Origin: DASYLJ01 sp964432595
GTDB taxonomy: Bacteria; Desulfobacterota; Binatia; DP-6
Direction of reading: 5' to 3'
Assembly: GCA_964432595.1 (NCBI GenBank)
Contig: CAYSOF010000024.1
Location: 1-64,000, forward strand
Length of the DNA stretch: 64,000 bases
In this document: piece after piece, positions 18,813 to 28,129 of the stretch
Position numbering within the stretch: the stretch's first letter is position 1
Layout of the letters: the number at the start of each line of letters is the position of its first letter
The notes under the pieces: model-generated
Told to the model about the DNA's origin: nothing
What the model saw: the letters and a program-made list of their open reading frames with translations, nothing else
The model's database searches: none
Made by a program: the position numbers and the translations under genes

Positions 18813-21800
18813 TCAAGGTCGCGTGTCCCAGTCGATCCGGTCAGGCGGCGCATACACGCAGACGGTGCCCATGCGCACCGTGTCGCTGAGGTGCCGGCCG
18901 AGGCGTGGATGCTCGGCGAGCAGCTTGCCGATCTGCGTTCGCAGCGCCTTCGTCACCGCCTTCCGCGTCGTCTCCGACGGGCTGCGGACGCGGCTACCGA
19001 AGGTGGCGGACAGCTCCGTCATCAGCTGCTCGCGCTCGTCGCGCAGGCGTTCGGCGTGCCCGAGGTCGTTGCGCTGGTCGGCGTCCTCGATGTCGGCGTC
19101 GAGCTCGGCGAGGCGCGCGCGGTACTCCTGCCGCGCGCGGGTATCGGGCGAGTCGTCGATGGCCCCACCCCCGGTGCCGACCGTCAGCTCGGCGGTCGCA
19201 CCCGAGCGAACCGCCGGATCGCCGCCGCCCGCCGCGAGCTGCATCACGTGGAACTCGCGTCCCGGCGCCGCGAGCAGCGTCGCCAGGTACGAGAGTCCCT
19301 TGCCGTGCTTCAGGCGCAGCGACGTCCCGCCGAACGTGACGAGCCAGACGTCGCCCTCGCGGCGGAGCGCGTTGTCGGCCGCCGGCGGCGGCGCGGGCGA
19401 CGCGGAGAGCCGGCGGACGCGGGCCAGCACGTCGGCGAGCGCGAGCTCGCGCGCCGTCTGCTCCGCATCGGCGAGGAGCTGCGTCGCCTGCGCGTGCGCC
19501 TCGCTCGACGGCGCACCGTCGAGCAGCAGCCCGGCAAGCAGGCTCTGCGCGTGCGCGACGACGGGCGCGGCGTGCATCCGCTGCGCGGCGATGATGGCCT
19601 CCTCGAAGTGCGCCTCGGCCGCGGCGCGATCGCCGCGCAGGTGCGCCAGCGCGCCGAGCGCCAGCGCCCACGGTCCGAACGTCGCGCAGCCGTCGACGAT
19701 CCACGTCTCCGTACGGCTCGCGACGTGGTCGTAGAGGATTGGCGCCTGCGTCTCGTCGCCCAGCCCGACGCACAAGGCGGCGAGCGCGGCGAGATGCGAG
19801 CGCAGGTTGACGCCGCGGGACGCGGGCTGCAGTCCTTCCGCCATCAACCGGCGGAATCCCGCCCGCGCGGCGGCCACGTCGCCGGTCGCGAGCTGCGCGA
19901 GCGCCTGGAAGGCGCGCCACACCGCGACGGTCGGATGCTCGCGCACGCACGCGTCCAGCATCGGCAGGATCTCGCCGAGGCGTCCCTGGAGCGCGTGCCA
20001 CATCACCTGCTGGCCGACGTGCACGCCCGGCGCGTTCGGGAGCTGCATGCGCAGGCCGACCGCGAGCGCCTGCTCGATGCGCCGCCGTCCCTCGTCGAAC
20101 CGGCCCTCCATCGTCGTACGCAGCCCCGCGATCGCCTCGGCCAGCCACACCGCTTCCGGCACGCCGGTCGCGGCGGCGACGGTCGCGAGCGCGTCGTGCT
20201 CGGCCCAGAAGCCGTCGGGCTCGCCGATCACCAGCATGGCAGCGGCCCGCGTCTGCCGGATCTCCGCGGCGAACTCGAGATCGTCCGCCGCTTCGGCCGC
20301 CTCGAGGATCTCCTGCAGGCTCGTCGGCGGCGGCACGGGCGCGTCCGGCGCCGGCTCGATGCCGAGCAGCGAGAGGTACATGCCGACCATGAGCGCGGGC
20401 GCGAGCGCGCCGGAGTCGCCGGCGCGTCGCGCGGCGTCGGCGGCCGCGGCGCCGAGCGCGTAGGCGTGCGGCATCTGGTCGATGTCGTTCGCGGCGATGA
20501 CGTCGGCCGCGAGCCGGCCGAGGAGCCGCGACCGCACGGCGTCGTCGACGCTGTCGCCGACGCGGCAGGCTTCCTCGAGCAGCGCGCGCACCTCCGGCTC
20601 GACGCGGTAGAAGTGCGGCATCGGCCCGGCGTGGATGAGCGCGGCACGCGCCAGCAGGTCGTGGCGTCCGCTCGCCCGCGCGGCCACGACGACGTCCCGG
20701 CAATGCGCACGCGCCTGCTCGACGTCGCCCGCCCGGCGGAGCGCGTGCGCCAGCTCGAGGCGCAACGCGGAGCCGTCGTCGGCAGCATCGCCCAGCGCGC
20801 CGCAGCGGCCGCCGAGGTCCAGCGCCACCTCGTACAGCCGCGCCGCCTCCTCCCACCCGAGCCCGCGCGCCGCCTGTGCGGCGCCGCGGCACGCATGGTC
20901 GAACGCCTTCCGCACGCCGGCAGCGGTGCCCGCGCCCGCGAAGTGATGGACGAGCTCGCCGGGCATCGCGTCGGCCCGCTCCAGCTCCGCCGCGATGCGC
21001 GCATGCCAGCCGGCGCGCGCCGACGGCTCGAAGTCGTCGATCAGCACGCGACGGATCAGCGCATGCGCGAACGCGTAGCGCCCAGGCTCGTCGGCCGCCT
21101 CGAGGAGTATCCGGTCGCGCACCGCGGGGCGCAGCAGGTCCATGACGGCCGGCGCGTCGCCCTGCCCCAGCACGGCCGCGAGGCGTTCCGCGGTGAACGT
21201 GTCGCCGAGCAGCGCGCCGACGCCGAGCGCGTCGCGGCAGCCGTCGCCGAATCGCGCGAGCCGGCGCGCCACGACCTCGCGCACGCCGGGCGGCAGCCGG
21301 CGCACGTCCCACGGGCCCTCGGTCGCAAGCAGACGGACGATCTCGCCGAGGAAGAACGGGTTGCCGTTCGTCTCGCGATGCAGCGTCGCGCCGATCTCGC
21401 GGCCGACGGCGCCGGCGGTCTCGACGTACTGCGTGCAGTCCGCCGGCGACAGCCCCCCGACGGTGAGCCGTCGCGTGAGCGGCTCGCGCGCGAGGCCGGC
21501 CAGCGTCGCGGCGAAGGGTTCGCCGGGACGCACCTCCGTGTCGCGGAACGTCGCCAGCAGCAGCAGGCGGCTGTGCCGGAGATCCGCGGCCACGTATTCG
21601 AGGAGCTTCAACGAGGCGCCGTCGGCCCAGTGGACGTCGTCGAGGACGATCACCAGGCCGGCGGGAGCGGCGAGTGCCGCGAAGAAGCGGCTCACGGCGT
21701 CGAACGACTGGAACCGTGCGTGCGCCGAGTCGGACGCACGCGGCTCCGGCAGCTCGGGGACGTGCTCGCGCACGGCGGGGAGGACCTGCGCCACCTCCGG

Positions 21801-22124
21801 TCCCGCGACGCGCCGGACGGCGTCCCGATCGCCCGCGCGCAGCCACTCGCGGACCGCGGCGTTCCACGGCCAGAACGCCGGCGCGGTGCCGTCCTCCCAG
21901 CCGCGCCCCCATGCGACGGGCACGCCGCGCTCGGCGGCGATCGCGGCGGTCTCCGCGGCGAGCCGCGTCTTGCCGATGCCCGGCTCGCCGCCGAGCAGCA
22001 CCGCACGCCCCGCGCCGGCGAGTGCTGCATCGAGTGCGCCGCGCAGCTCGTCGAGCTCGTGTCGGCGGCCGATCAGCGGGGCGCGCGCGGGATCGAAGGC
22101 GGCGATGGTCCCGAGACCGTCCAC
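18813..22124 (-). CDS. Large ATPase/TPR transcriptional regulator-like protein (AAA_16 type)
   Basis: 1103 residues from GTG 22124. The N-terminus is a STAND/AAA_16 module: PLIGRRHELDEL at 16-27, Walker A GEPGIGKT at 46-53, and Walker B-like VIVLDDVHWADG near 165. About 500 residues of helical TPR-like repeats follow. The last 180 residues hold a conserved unit (WLVTFGGTSLRLKHGKGLSYLATLLAAPG) and a charged helical tail. That C-terminal block recurs in LuxR/SARP-like ATPase regulators, but no LuxR helix-turn-helix is visible, so DNA binding is not proven. It is divergent from the collagen-like gene trio, with an 79-base shared upstream region holding a palindrome. It is probably their regulator. 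Confidence 0.78.
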   Translation of the reverse strand: MDGLGTIAAFDPARAPLIGRRHELDELRGALDAALAGAGRAVLLGGEPGIGKTRLAAETAAIAAERGVPVAWGRGWEDGTAPAFWPWNAAVREWLRAGDRDAVRRVAGPEVAQVLPAVREHVPELPEPRASDSAHARFQSFDAVSRFFAALAAPAGLVIVLDDVHWADGASLKLLEYVAADLRHSRLLLLATFRDTEVRPGEPFAATLAGLAREPLTRRLTVGGLSPADCTQYVETAGAVGREIGATLHRETNGNPFFLGEIVRLLATEGPWDVRRLPPGVREVVARRLARFGDGCRDALGVGALLGDTFTAERLAAVLGQGDAPAVMDLLRPAVRDRILLEAADEPGRYAFAHALIRRVLIDDFEPSARAGWHARIAAELERADAMPGELVHHFAGAGTAAGVRKAFDHACRGAAQAARGLGWEEAARLYEVALDLGGRCGALGDAADDGSALRLELAHALRRAGDVEQARAHCRDVVVAARASGRHDLLARAALIHAGPMPHFYRVEPEVRALLEEACRVGDSVDDAVRSRLLGRLAADVIAANDIDQMPHAYALGAAAADAARRAGDSGALAPALMVGMYLSLLGIEPAPDAPVPPPTSLQEILEAAEAADDLEFAAEIRQTRAAAMLVIGEPDGFWAEHDALATVAAATGVPEAVWLAEAIAGLRTTMEGRFDEGRRRIEQALAVGLRMQLPNAPGVHVGQQVMWHALQGRLGEILPMLDACVREHPTVAVWRAFQALAQLATGDVAAARAGFRRLMAEGLQPASRGVNLRSHLAALAALCVGLGDETQAPILYDHVASRTETWIVDGCATFGPWALALGALAHLRGDRAAAEAHFEEAIIAAQRMHAAPVVAHAQSLLAGLLLDGAPSSEAHAQATQLLADAEQTARELALADVLARVRRLSASPAPPPAADNALRREGDVWLVTFGGTSLRLKHGKGLSYLATLLAAPGREFHVMQLAAGGGDPAVRSGATAELTVGTGGGAIDDSPDTRARQEYRARLAELDADIEDADQRNDLGHAERLRDEREQLMTELSATFGSRVRSPSETTRKAVTKALRTQIGKLLAEHPRLGRHLSDTVRMGTVCVYAPPDRIDWDTRP

Positions 22125-22163
22125 TGCGGGACCATACGGTGCGCCGATCGGGTTTTGTCAACG

Positions 22164-22194
22164 GGGTAGCGGACCGCTACCCGGAAAGTAGCGG
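22164..22194. promoter_or_regulatory. Palindrome plus third half-site between regulator and collagen-like genes
   Basis: GGGTAGCGG (22164-22172), a single A, and CCGCTACCC (22174-22182) form a perfect 9-base inverted repeat. A further half-site GTAGCGG lies at 22188-22194, ending 9 bases before the GTG at 22204. The cluster sits between the divergent starts at 22124 and 22204, so one protein could control both directions. Confidence 0.65.
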
Positions 22195-22203
22195 CTATAG
22201 GAC

Positions 22204-22878
22204 GTGCGATCTCTCCTCCGGATGGCTCTCACGGCGACGATGATCGTCGTGTCGCTGCCCGATGCGCAGGCGGACACGCTGTGCGTGAAGCGCTCGGGGC
22301 AGGTCGTCGCGCGTGACGCGTGCAAGCGCAAGGAGCGCCCCTTCGATCCGGCGGCGCTCGGCCTCGTCGGGGTGCCGGGTCCGGACGGTGCGCCCGGCGA
22401 GCCGGGGTCTCCGGGTGGACCGGGCGGCCATCCGTATCGCGTGGTCGACGTGACGGGAAAGACCTTCGGCACGGCGATCCAGTTCGACACCGTCCGAGCG
22501 CAGGTGATCGCGACGGTACCGGGTGACGACCAGCCCGTGCAGTTCATCGTCGCCTACGGCGCGTTCACGACCGAGATCAATCCCTTCGTCCACTACGACC
22601 AGCCGGGTTGCACGGGCACGCCGCTCGTCTTCGGCAGCACAGGGCTCATCCCGGGCGTGCACGTGGTGGGCGACGTCGGCTACTACACGCGCGCAGGGGC
22701 GACCGTCGTCGAGACGGCGTCGCGCGAGTACGTCGACGACGAGTGCTCGACGGGTGACGTCGCCACCGCTCGGGGCACGTGCTGCTCCGACGAGACGAGC
22801 CAGCGTTTCGCGGCGCCTGCCCGAACCGTCTCGATCGCGTCGCTCGCCCTCACCCTGCCGCTCACGATCCAGCCATGA
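22204..22878 (+). CDS. Small secreted protein with collagen-like stretch, paralogue 1 of 3
   Basis: 224 residues from GTG 22204. A signal peptide ends near QADT. The mature protein starts with a Cys-bearing module (LCVKRSGQVVARDACKRKERPFD), followed by a Gly-X-Y run of about eight triplets (GVPGPDGAPGEPGSPG, near 58-80). A beta-rich domain of about 140 residues follows, ending in ARGTCCSDE. Module order, Cys positions and the closing Cys-Cys match the next two genes. Its stop overlaps the next start (ATGA). The function is unknown. The Gly-X-Y run is too short for a stable triple helix on its own, but it could trimerise the protein. Confidence 0.8.
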   Translation: MRSLLRMALTATMIVVSLPDAQADTLCVKRSGQVVARDACKRKERPFDPAALGLVGVPGPDGAPGEPGSPGGPGGHPYRVVDVTGKTFGTAIQFDTVRAQVIATVPGDDQPVQFIVAYGAFTTEINPFVHYDQPGCTGTPLVFGSTGLIPGVHVVGDVGYYTRAGATVVETASREYVDDECSTGDVATARGTCCSDETSQRFAAPARTVSIASLALTLPLTIQP

Positions 22879-23555
22879 CGATACGTCACGCCATCCTGCT
22901 CTCGATCTCGCTCCTGGTCGCCGACGTCGCGCAGGCCGCCACCCTGTGTCGCGGCAAGGGTGACCGGCTCGTCGTGCGCGAGTCCTGCCGGAAGCGCGAG
23001 CGGCCGGTCGATCCGACGACGTTCGCCGTGGCGGGTCCGGCCGGCGTCCCCGGCGCCCGGGGGAACGACGGCGTGGCCGCGACGTCACCGCTGCGCCTCG
23101 TCGACGCGAACGGCACCGAGCTCGGGAAGATCCTGTACTTCTTCCCGGGCGTCGCCTGGGTCGAGATCGGCCCACCCCTGGTCCCGGCGTCGATGGTGCT
23201 CGTCGTGGGCCCCGGCGGCTTCATCTCGGACAACAACACGCTCCGCTACACGAGCACCGACTGCTCGGGCATCCCCTTCATGCGTCCCAACACGCAGCAC
23301 GAGAGCCACGTCCACCCCCCGTACGCCAACGTCTACGGTGCAGCCGCGTACTACGGGACGGGCGACCTCCGGACCTTCACGCACCATTCCACGGAGCACT
23401 TCAGCAGCACATCGTGCACGGGCGGGAGCGTCGCGACGCCGCGCGGCACGTGCTGCTCGACGATCACCGGCGACTCCACGAACGTGGTCCCGACTGCGCG
23501 CGTGATGCTGGACGAGACCGGCCTCGTGACGCCGTTCCGCGCCGTCCCGCGATGA
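22875..23555 (+). CDS. Small secreted protein with collagen-like stretch, paralogue 2 of 3
   Basis: 226 residues; ATG 22875 overlaps the upstream stop by four bases. Signal peptide cut near AQAAT. The same layout is present: LCRGKGDRLVVRESCRKRERPVD, a short Gly-X-Y run (GPAGVPGARGNDG), PLRLVDANGTELG, a beta-rich domain and a closing TPRGTCCST. This copy has the shortest Gly-X-Y run and an unusual His-rich loop (HESHVHPPYAN, HHSTEH) that might bind metal. Diverged far beyond recent duplication, so the set is old and maintained. Confidence 0.8.
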   Translation: MTIRHAILLSISLLVADVAQAATLCRGKGDRLVVRESCRKRERPVDPTTFAVAGPAGVPGARGNDGVAATSPLRLVDANGTELGKILYFFPGVAWVEIGPPLVPASMVLVVGPGGFISDNNTLRYTSTDCSGIPFMRPNTQHESHVHPPYANVYGAAAYYGTGDLRTFTHHSTEHFSSTSCTGGSVATPRGTCCSTITGDSTNVVPTARVMLDETGLVTPFRAVPR

Positions 23556-23572
23556 ACGAAGGAGATCGCACC

Positions 23573-24247
23573 ATGCGCGCGCTGACATGGATCGTGCTGC
23601 TCGGCTGGCTGCTCGGCGGCACTCCGGTCGACGCGGGCCTCTGCAAGACGAAGGGAGGCGCCGTCGTCGTGCGCGATGCGTGTCGCGCCAGAGAAGCCGC
23701 GATCGATCTCGCGGTCGCGGGTCCGACCGGCGCACCGGGCGCCCCCGGCGCGGACGGACCCCCGGGGTCACCGCCGCTCCGCCTGGTCGACGCCGCGGGA
23801 CGACTCGTCGGCCCCGCCGTCTTTCTCCAGTGGTACGTGCAGATCACCGCCGAGGGTCTGCCGGGAACGCCGCTGACCTACGTCCTCGTTCGTGACGACA
23901 GCCTCGACCAGCCGATGCTGCTCGGCATCGACTACGCGGGCGAGCTGGCCGGGACCGTGTACTGGACCGAGGCGGGCTGCACGGGTGACGCCTTCGTGCC
24001 GGGCGGGAACTTCATCCCCGTCGTCGAAGCCATCGGCGGCACGCTCTTCGTTCCCGGGGGGTCGGCCGTCACGACGATGATCGCCGCCGTCGAGCGGGTG
24101 AATGCCGCCAACGGCTGCACCAGCGTCACACCGCGTGGCGGCTGCTGCGTGACCAGCCCGAGCACCGTCGTGGGTGCGCTCGCCGTGACGCCACGAAGTC
24201 TCGACACGCTGGGCATCGTCCCGCCGCTGCGCGCCGTCGCGCCGTGA
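23573..24247 (+). CDS. Small secreted protein with collagen-like stretch, paralogue 3 of 3
   Basis: 224 residues from ATG 23573, chosen because GAAGGAG lies 8 bases upstream; an in-frame ATG at 23552 overlaps the previous stop but gives a worse signal peptide. Signal peptide cut near VDAGL. Same layout: LCKTKGGAVVVRDACRAREAA, Gly-X-Y run (GPTGAPGAPGADGPPG), PLRLVDAAGRLVG, beta-rich domain, closing TPRGGCCVTS. The three genes form one operon downstream of the palindrome at 22164-22194. The gene ends 3 bases before a convergent gene. Confidence 0.8.
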   Translation: MRALTWIVLLGWLLGGTPVDAGLCKTKGGAVVVRDACRAREAAIDLAVAGPTGAPGAPGADGPPGSPPLRLVDAAGRLVGPAVFLQWYVQITAEGLPGTPLTYVLVRDDSLDQPMLLGIDYAGELAGTVYWTEAGCTGDAFVPGGNFIPVVEAIGGTLFVPGGSAVTTMIAAVERVNAANGCTSVTPRGGCCVTSPSTVVGALAVTPRSLDTLGIVPPLRAVAP

Positions 24248-24250
24248 CGA

Positions 24251-24526
24251 TCAGCGCAGCGTGAAGCCTTCGACCCGCGGCTCGCCCTGGTAGCGGCTGA
24301 AGTACCGGTTGTAGCGCATCGCCCGATAGTCCGGGTCGTACCCGGAGCCGAAGTAGAACGCGGGCGGTGGATACGCGTAGCCGTAGACGGGCGGCGCCGG
24401 ATACACGGGGTACGCGGGATACGGCGGGTACAGGTAGCCGGGCGGTGGATAGAAGCCCTGCGCGGACGCTGAGGTCGCACTCGCGAGCGCGGCGACGAGG
24501 ACGGTGACGGCGAGGAGCCTTCGCAT
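24251..24526 (-). CDS. Small secreted Pro/Tyr-rich protein
   Basis: 91 residues with a good ribosome site (GGAGG, 4 bases before ATG). A signal peptide (1-22, SATSASAQG) is followed by a low-complexity Pro/Tyr segment (YPPPGYLYPPYPAYPVYP and similar, residues 26-60) and a short basic-aromatic tail (YRAMRYNRYFSRYQG). Such segments are found in cell-surface or matrix proteins, but no family can be assigned. Convergent with the collagen-like operon. Confidence 0.7.
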   Translation of the reverse strand: MRRLLAVTVLVAALASATSASAQGFYPPPGYLYPPYPAYPVYPAPPVYGYAYPPPAFYFGSGYDPDYRAMRYNRYFSRYQGEPRVEGFTLR

Positions 24527-24612
24527 GGAGCCTCCGACGCGACGACGCTAGCATGCGGCGCCGGGACTCGCACACCTGTTTTCGTGGCGCCGGCTCTGCT
24601 ACGCGACCCGCC

Positions 24613-25443
24613 ATGTACGAGCAGATTCGCTACGAGGTCGCCGATCCGGTCGCGACCATCACGCTGAACCGTCCGCAGGCGCTGAACGCCTGGACGACGC
24701 GGATGGGTGCCGAGGTGAAGCACGCAATGGCCGCCGCCGAGGCCGATCCGGCGGTGGTCGCCGTCGTCGTCACCGGCGAGGGCCGCGGCTTCTGCGCCGG
24801 CGCCGACCTGAACGATCTCAAGTCGCTCACGCAGGGCAAAGGCCTCGGCGACATGCCCGAGGAGCTCGCCGCCGATCCCGGCGATCCGAGCATGGGCGAA
24901 TCGTTCCGCGGCACGTACACGTACCCGCTGTCCATCCGGAAGCCGGTCATCGCGGCCATCAACGGGCCGGTCGCCGGCATGGCGGTGCCGATCGTGCTCG
25001 CCTGCGACCTCCGCTTCGCGTCCGACCGCGCGAGCTTCATGACCGCGTTCGCGAAGCGCGGGCTCATCGCCGAGTGGGGGATCAGCTGGCTGCTGACCCG
25101 CGTCGTCGGCACGGCGCACGCGCTCGACCTGCTGTTCTCGTCACGCAAGATCGACGCCGCCGAGGCGGAGCGCATCGGGCTCGTGAACCGCATCGTCCCG
25201 CACGACGAGCTGCTGCCGTTCGTGCGGTCGTACGTCGCGGACCTCGCGGCCAACTGCTCGCCGGCGTCGATGGCGGTGATGAAGCGCCAGGTGTGGCAGC
25301 ACTGGACGAGCGAGCTCGGGCCGGCGGAGAAGGAGGCGGTGAAGCTCATGGTCGAGAGCTTCGGGCGGCCGGACTTCCGCGAGGGGGTCACGTCGTTTCT
25401 CGAGAAGCGTCCGCCTCGGTTTGCGCGGGTCGGCCGGGGGTAG
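24613..25443 (+). CDS. Enoyl-CoA hydratase/isomerase family protein
   Basis: 276 residues from ATG 24613. Crotonase fold signatures: ITLNRPQALNAWTTRMGAE, the oxyanion-hole segment GRGFCAGADL, and KPVIAAINGPVAGMAVPIVLACDLRFAS. A Glu of the catalytic pair may be in FAKRGLIAEWGISWLL (usual position of the second Glu). The family adds water to enoyl-CoA or does related acyl-CoA chemistry. It stands alone here, but the window also has an acyl-CoA dehydrogenase and a thiolase, so a dispersed beta-oxidation-type route is possible. Confidence 0.88.
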   Translation: MYEQIRYEVADPVATITLNRPQALNAWTTRMGAEVKHAMAAAEADPAVVAVVVTGEGRGFCAGADLNDLKSLTQGKGLGDMPEELAADPGDPSMGESFRGTYTYPLSIRKPVIAAINGPVAGMAVPIVLACDLRFASDRASFMTAFAKRGLIAEWGISWLLTRVVGTAHALDLLFSSRKIDAAEAERIGLVNRIVPHDELLPFVRSYVADLAANCSPASMAVMKRQVWQHWTSELGPAEKEAVKLMVESFGRPDFREGVTSFLEKRPPRFARVGRG

Positions 25444-25449
25444 CGTCCG

Positions 25450-25577
25450 GGGGGTTGGCGGGCTGGGGGTCGCCGTGGCTGCGCGCGGCACTCGCTCGGC
25501 ACCACGCCGCCCCCTTTCCCCACCCGCGAAGCTCCTGACGCGCTCGCTCACGGCGACCCCCAGCCCACCAAACCCCC
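25450..25577. repeat. Long imperfect inverted repeat in the gap after the hydratase gene
   Basis: A perfect 18-base core GGGCTGGGGGTCGCCGTG at 25460-25477 returns as its complement at 25549-25566. Both arms extend outward imperfectly (GGGG-TT-GG on the left, CCAC-CAAACCCC on the right). The arms enclose 71 bases of GC-rich sequence with smaller partial complementarity. It could be a REP-like dispersed element or a bulky terminator; only a genome-wide count would tell. Confidence 0.65.
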
Positions 25578-25642
25578 ATGGCACGGGCGATCCCATGAAA
25601 AACGTGTGGTGCCCTGCGTGCGAAACGCGCTAGCGTTCGCGC

Positions 25643-28085
25643 ATGGGTCGGGTCGTCCTTGCTCTTCTTGGGGTGTGTCTGGCTTCGGTCGCGCAGGCGG
25701 AGCTCTTCGCGCGCGTCGCGGCGGATCCGTGGCGGTTGTCGTTCGTCGCCGATGGTGACGTCGTGCTTGCCGAGGCTACCGGGCGAGGTTCCGGGCCCGT
25801 CGGGTCGCTTGGGTTCCGTACCGCGTCGGGCTGGGCACACGCGACGCGTGTGCTGTCGCGACGCGATTCACGGAATGCGACCACGCTCGTACTCGAGACG
25901 AACGATCCCAGCGGACGCACGTTCGACGTCTCGATCACGCCGGATGCGGAAGGCGTCGTCGCCGTGCAGGCGAGCGTCGTCGGGGACGTCGGCGATCTGC
26001 AGGCGATCGGCGTCGCGTTCGAGGCCGCGGCCAGCGAGCGGTTCTTCGGGTTCGGCGAGCGGTCGAACGCCGTCGACCAGCGCGGAAACGTCGTCGAGAA
26101 CTACGTCGCCGACGGACCGTACCAGCCGGAGGAGTGGCCGTTCATCCAGGTGTTCGTGCCGAAGCCGGGATTTCGCGCGCGAACGGACGCGACGTACTAC
26201 CCGGTGCCGTGGCTGCTCTCGAGCCGCGGCGTCGGCGTGCTGATCGACAACGACGAGACCAGCTACTTCCGGCTCGCGACCGACGACCCGGGGCACTGGA
26301 GCGTCGAGGTCGTCGGTGCGCCCGACGGTGTCGCGCCGCTGCCCGCACCGTCGACGCTGCGCTTCCGCGTCTTCGCGGGGCCGACGCCGGCCGACGTGCT
26401 GCGCCGCTTCACCGCACGCACCGGACGGCAACCCGCGCCGGACGCGCCATGGGTGTTCGGACCGTGGGTGCAGCTCACCGGCCCCGGCGACCAGCGCCCG
26501 GCGCAGCTGGCGAAGCTGCGCGACGCCGACGCGCCCGTCTCGGTCGTGCAGACGTACACGCACTACCTGCCGTGCGGCGACCATGTGAACCGGCGCGAGA
26601 CCGAGCGTGCGCTGGTGCGCGCAACGCACGCTGCGGGCGCCGCGATCACGACGTACTTCAATCCGATGATCTGCGAGTCGTACGTGCCACCGTTCAACCA
26701 GGCGGTCGCCGCCGAAGCGCTCACGCGCACGGCGAGCGGCCTGCCCTACGTCTACGACTACACCGGCAGCACGACGTTCCGCGTCGGGCAGTTCGACTTC
26801 ACGACGCCGAGCGGCCGCTCTGTCTATGGCCGCCTCCTGCACGAGGCGATCGGCGACGGGCACGACGGCTGGATGGAGGACTTCGGCGAGTAACGCGTAC
26901 ACCGCCGGCGGGCTCACCGGGACGGCGCATCACAACCGCTACGTCACCGACTACCACTGCGGCTCCTACGCAACCGTCCGTCGGACTGGCCGGCCCGTCG
27001 TACGCTTCCAGCGCTCGGGATGGACGGGCGCCGCGGCGTGCGCGCAGGTCGTGTGGAACGGCGATCCGTCGACCGACTGGGGTTTCGACGGCCTGCGCTC
27101 GGCCGTCTGGAACGCGGTGAACATCGGCATGTCCGGCGTCGCCGTCTGGGGCAGCGACATCGGCGGCTTCTTCGCGCTCGGCGATCGCGCGCTCACGCCG
27201 GAGATGCTGACGCGCTGGGTGCAGTTCGGTGCGGTCTCCGGTGTCATGCGCACGCAGGCGAACGGCGTGCAGATCCCGATCAAGCCGCGGCCCCAGGTCT
27301 TCGACGACGGCCAGATCGGCAACTGGAAGCGCTACGCGAAGCTGCGCACGCAGCTCTATCCGTACCTCGCCGCGGCGGCGGCCGAGTATCGGCGCAGCGG
27401 ACTGCCGATCATGCGGCACCTGGCGCTCGTCACGCCGGCCGACCCGGCCGCGGTGGCGCGCACGGACGAGTTCCTGTTCGGCCCCGACGTCCTCGCCGCG
27501 CCCGTCGTCATGCCGGGCGCGGTCACGCGCGACGTCTACCTGCCGGCGGGCGACTGGATCGACCTGTGGCGCGCGGGCACCTGGGACTCCGCGGCCGGCA
27601 GCTTCGTCATGGGACCGGCCACCGTGCTCGACGGCGCGCAGCACGTGACCGTGCCCGCGCCGCTGGACGAGCTGCCGCTCTTCGTGCGCGCCGGCGCGAT
27701 CCTGCCGTTGCTGCCCGCCGACGTCGACACGCTCGCCGACTACGGCGACGCGCCGGGCCTGGTGAAGCTCGCCGACCGCATCGATCGGATGGAGCTGCTC
27801 GCCTTCCCGCGCGGGCGCTCCGAGGCACGGCTCGCCGGCAGCGAGCGCCTGCGCGCGGTCGAGGGCCCGGGCAGCTGGGAGCTCGCGGTGCGCACGAAGA
27901 AGCGGCGCACCTTCGGCATCCAGGCGTCGCTCGCGACGCTCGAGCAGCCGTTCGTGCCCTGCACGGTGACGTGGAACGGCCGGCCGCTCCCCGACGAGGA
28001 CTGGTCGTGGGACGCGGACACGCAGGTGCTGCGCGCGCGCTTCGAGGGGCGGCGCGGACGTCTGCGCGTGCAGGCGGGCTGCTGA
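25643..28085 (+). pseudogene. Secreted glycoside hydrolase family 31 enzyme, frameshifted
   Basis: Two overlapping frames, 25643-26893 and (open from 26826) to 28085, together give a full-length GH31 enzyme of about 810 residues with a signal peptide (cut near AQAEL). The N-terminal half has the galactose-mutarotase-like region (FFGFGERSNAVDQRG). The catalytic nucleophile motif WMEDFGE is the last thing before TAA at 26891. The other frame carries straight on with the family's next block (AYTAGGLTGTAHHNRY), then WGSDIGGFF and the C-terminal beta domains. One base lost (or two gained) at about 26889-26895 explains it. There are no other lesions, so a sequencing error or a very recent mutation is likely. 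The family cleaves alpha-glycosides or sulfoquinovosides. Confidence 0.85.
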
Positions 28086-28129
28086 CCGGGGGTTGCGCCC
28101 GGCCATGATTCGGGCGAAGAGAAGGCGAA

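Noticed and set aside
18240..22169. 1309-codon plus-strand frame opposite the ATPase regulator
   Set aside because: Arg/Ala/Gly-rich with no motif; the opposite strand has Walker motifs and TPR helices.
26880..26895. Programmed ribosomal frameshift in the GH31 gene
   Set aside because: No slippery sequence or downstream hairpin is visible at the junction.
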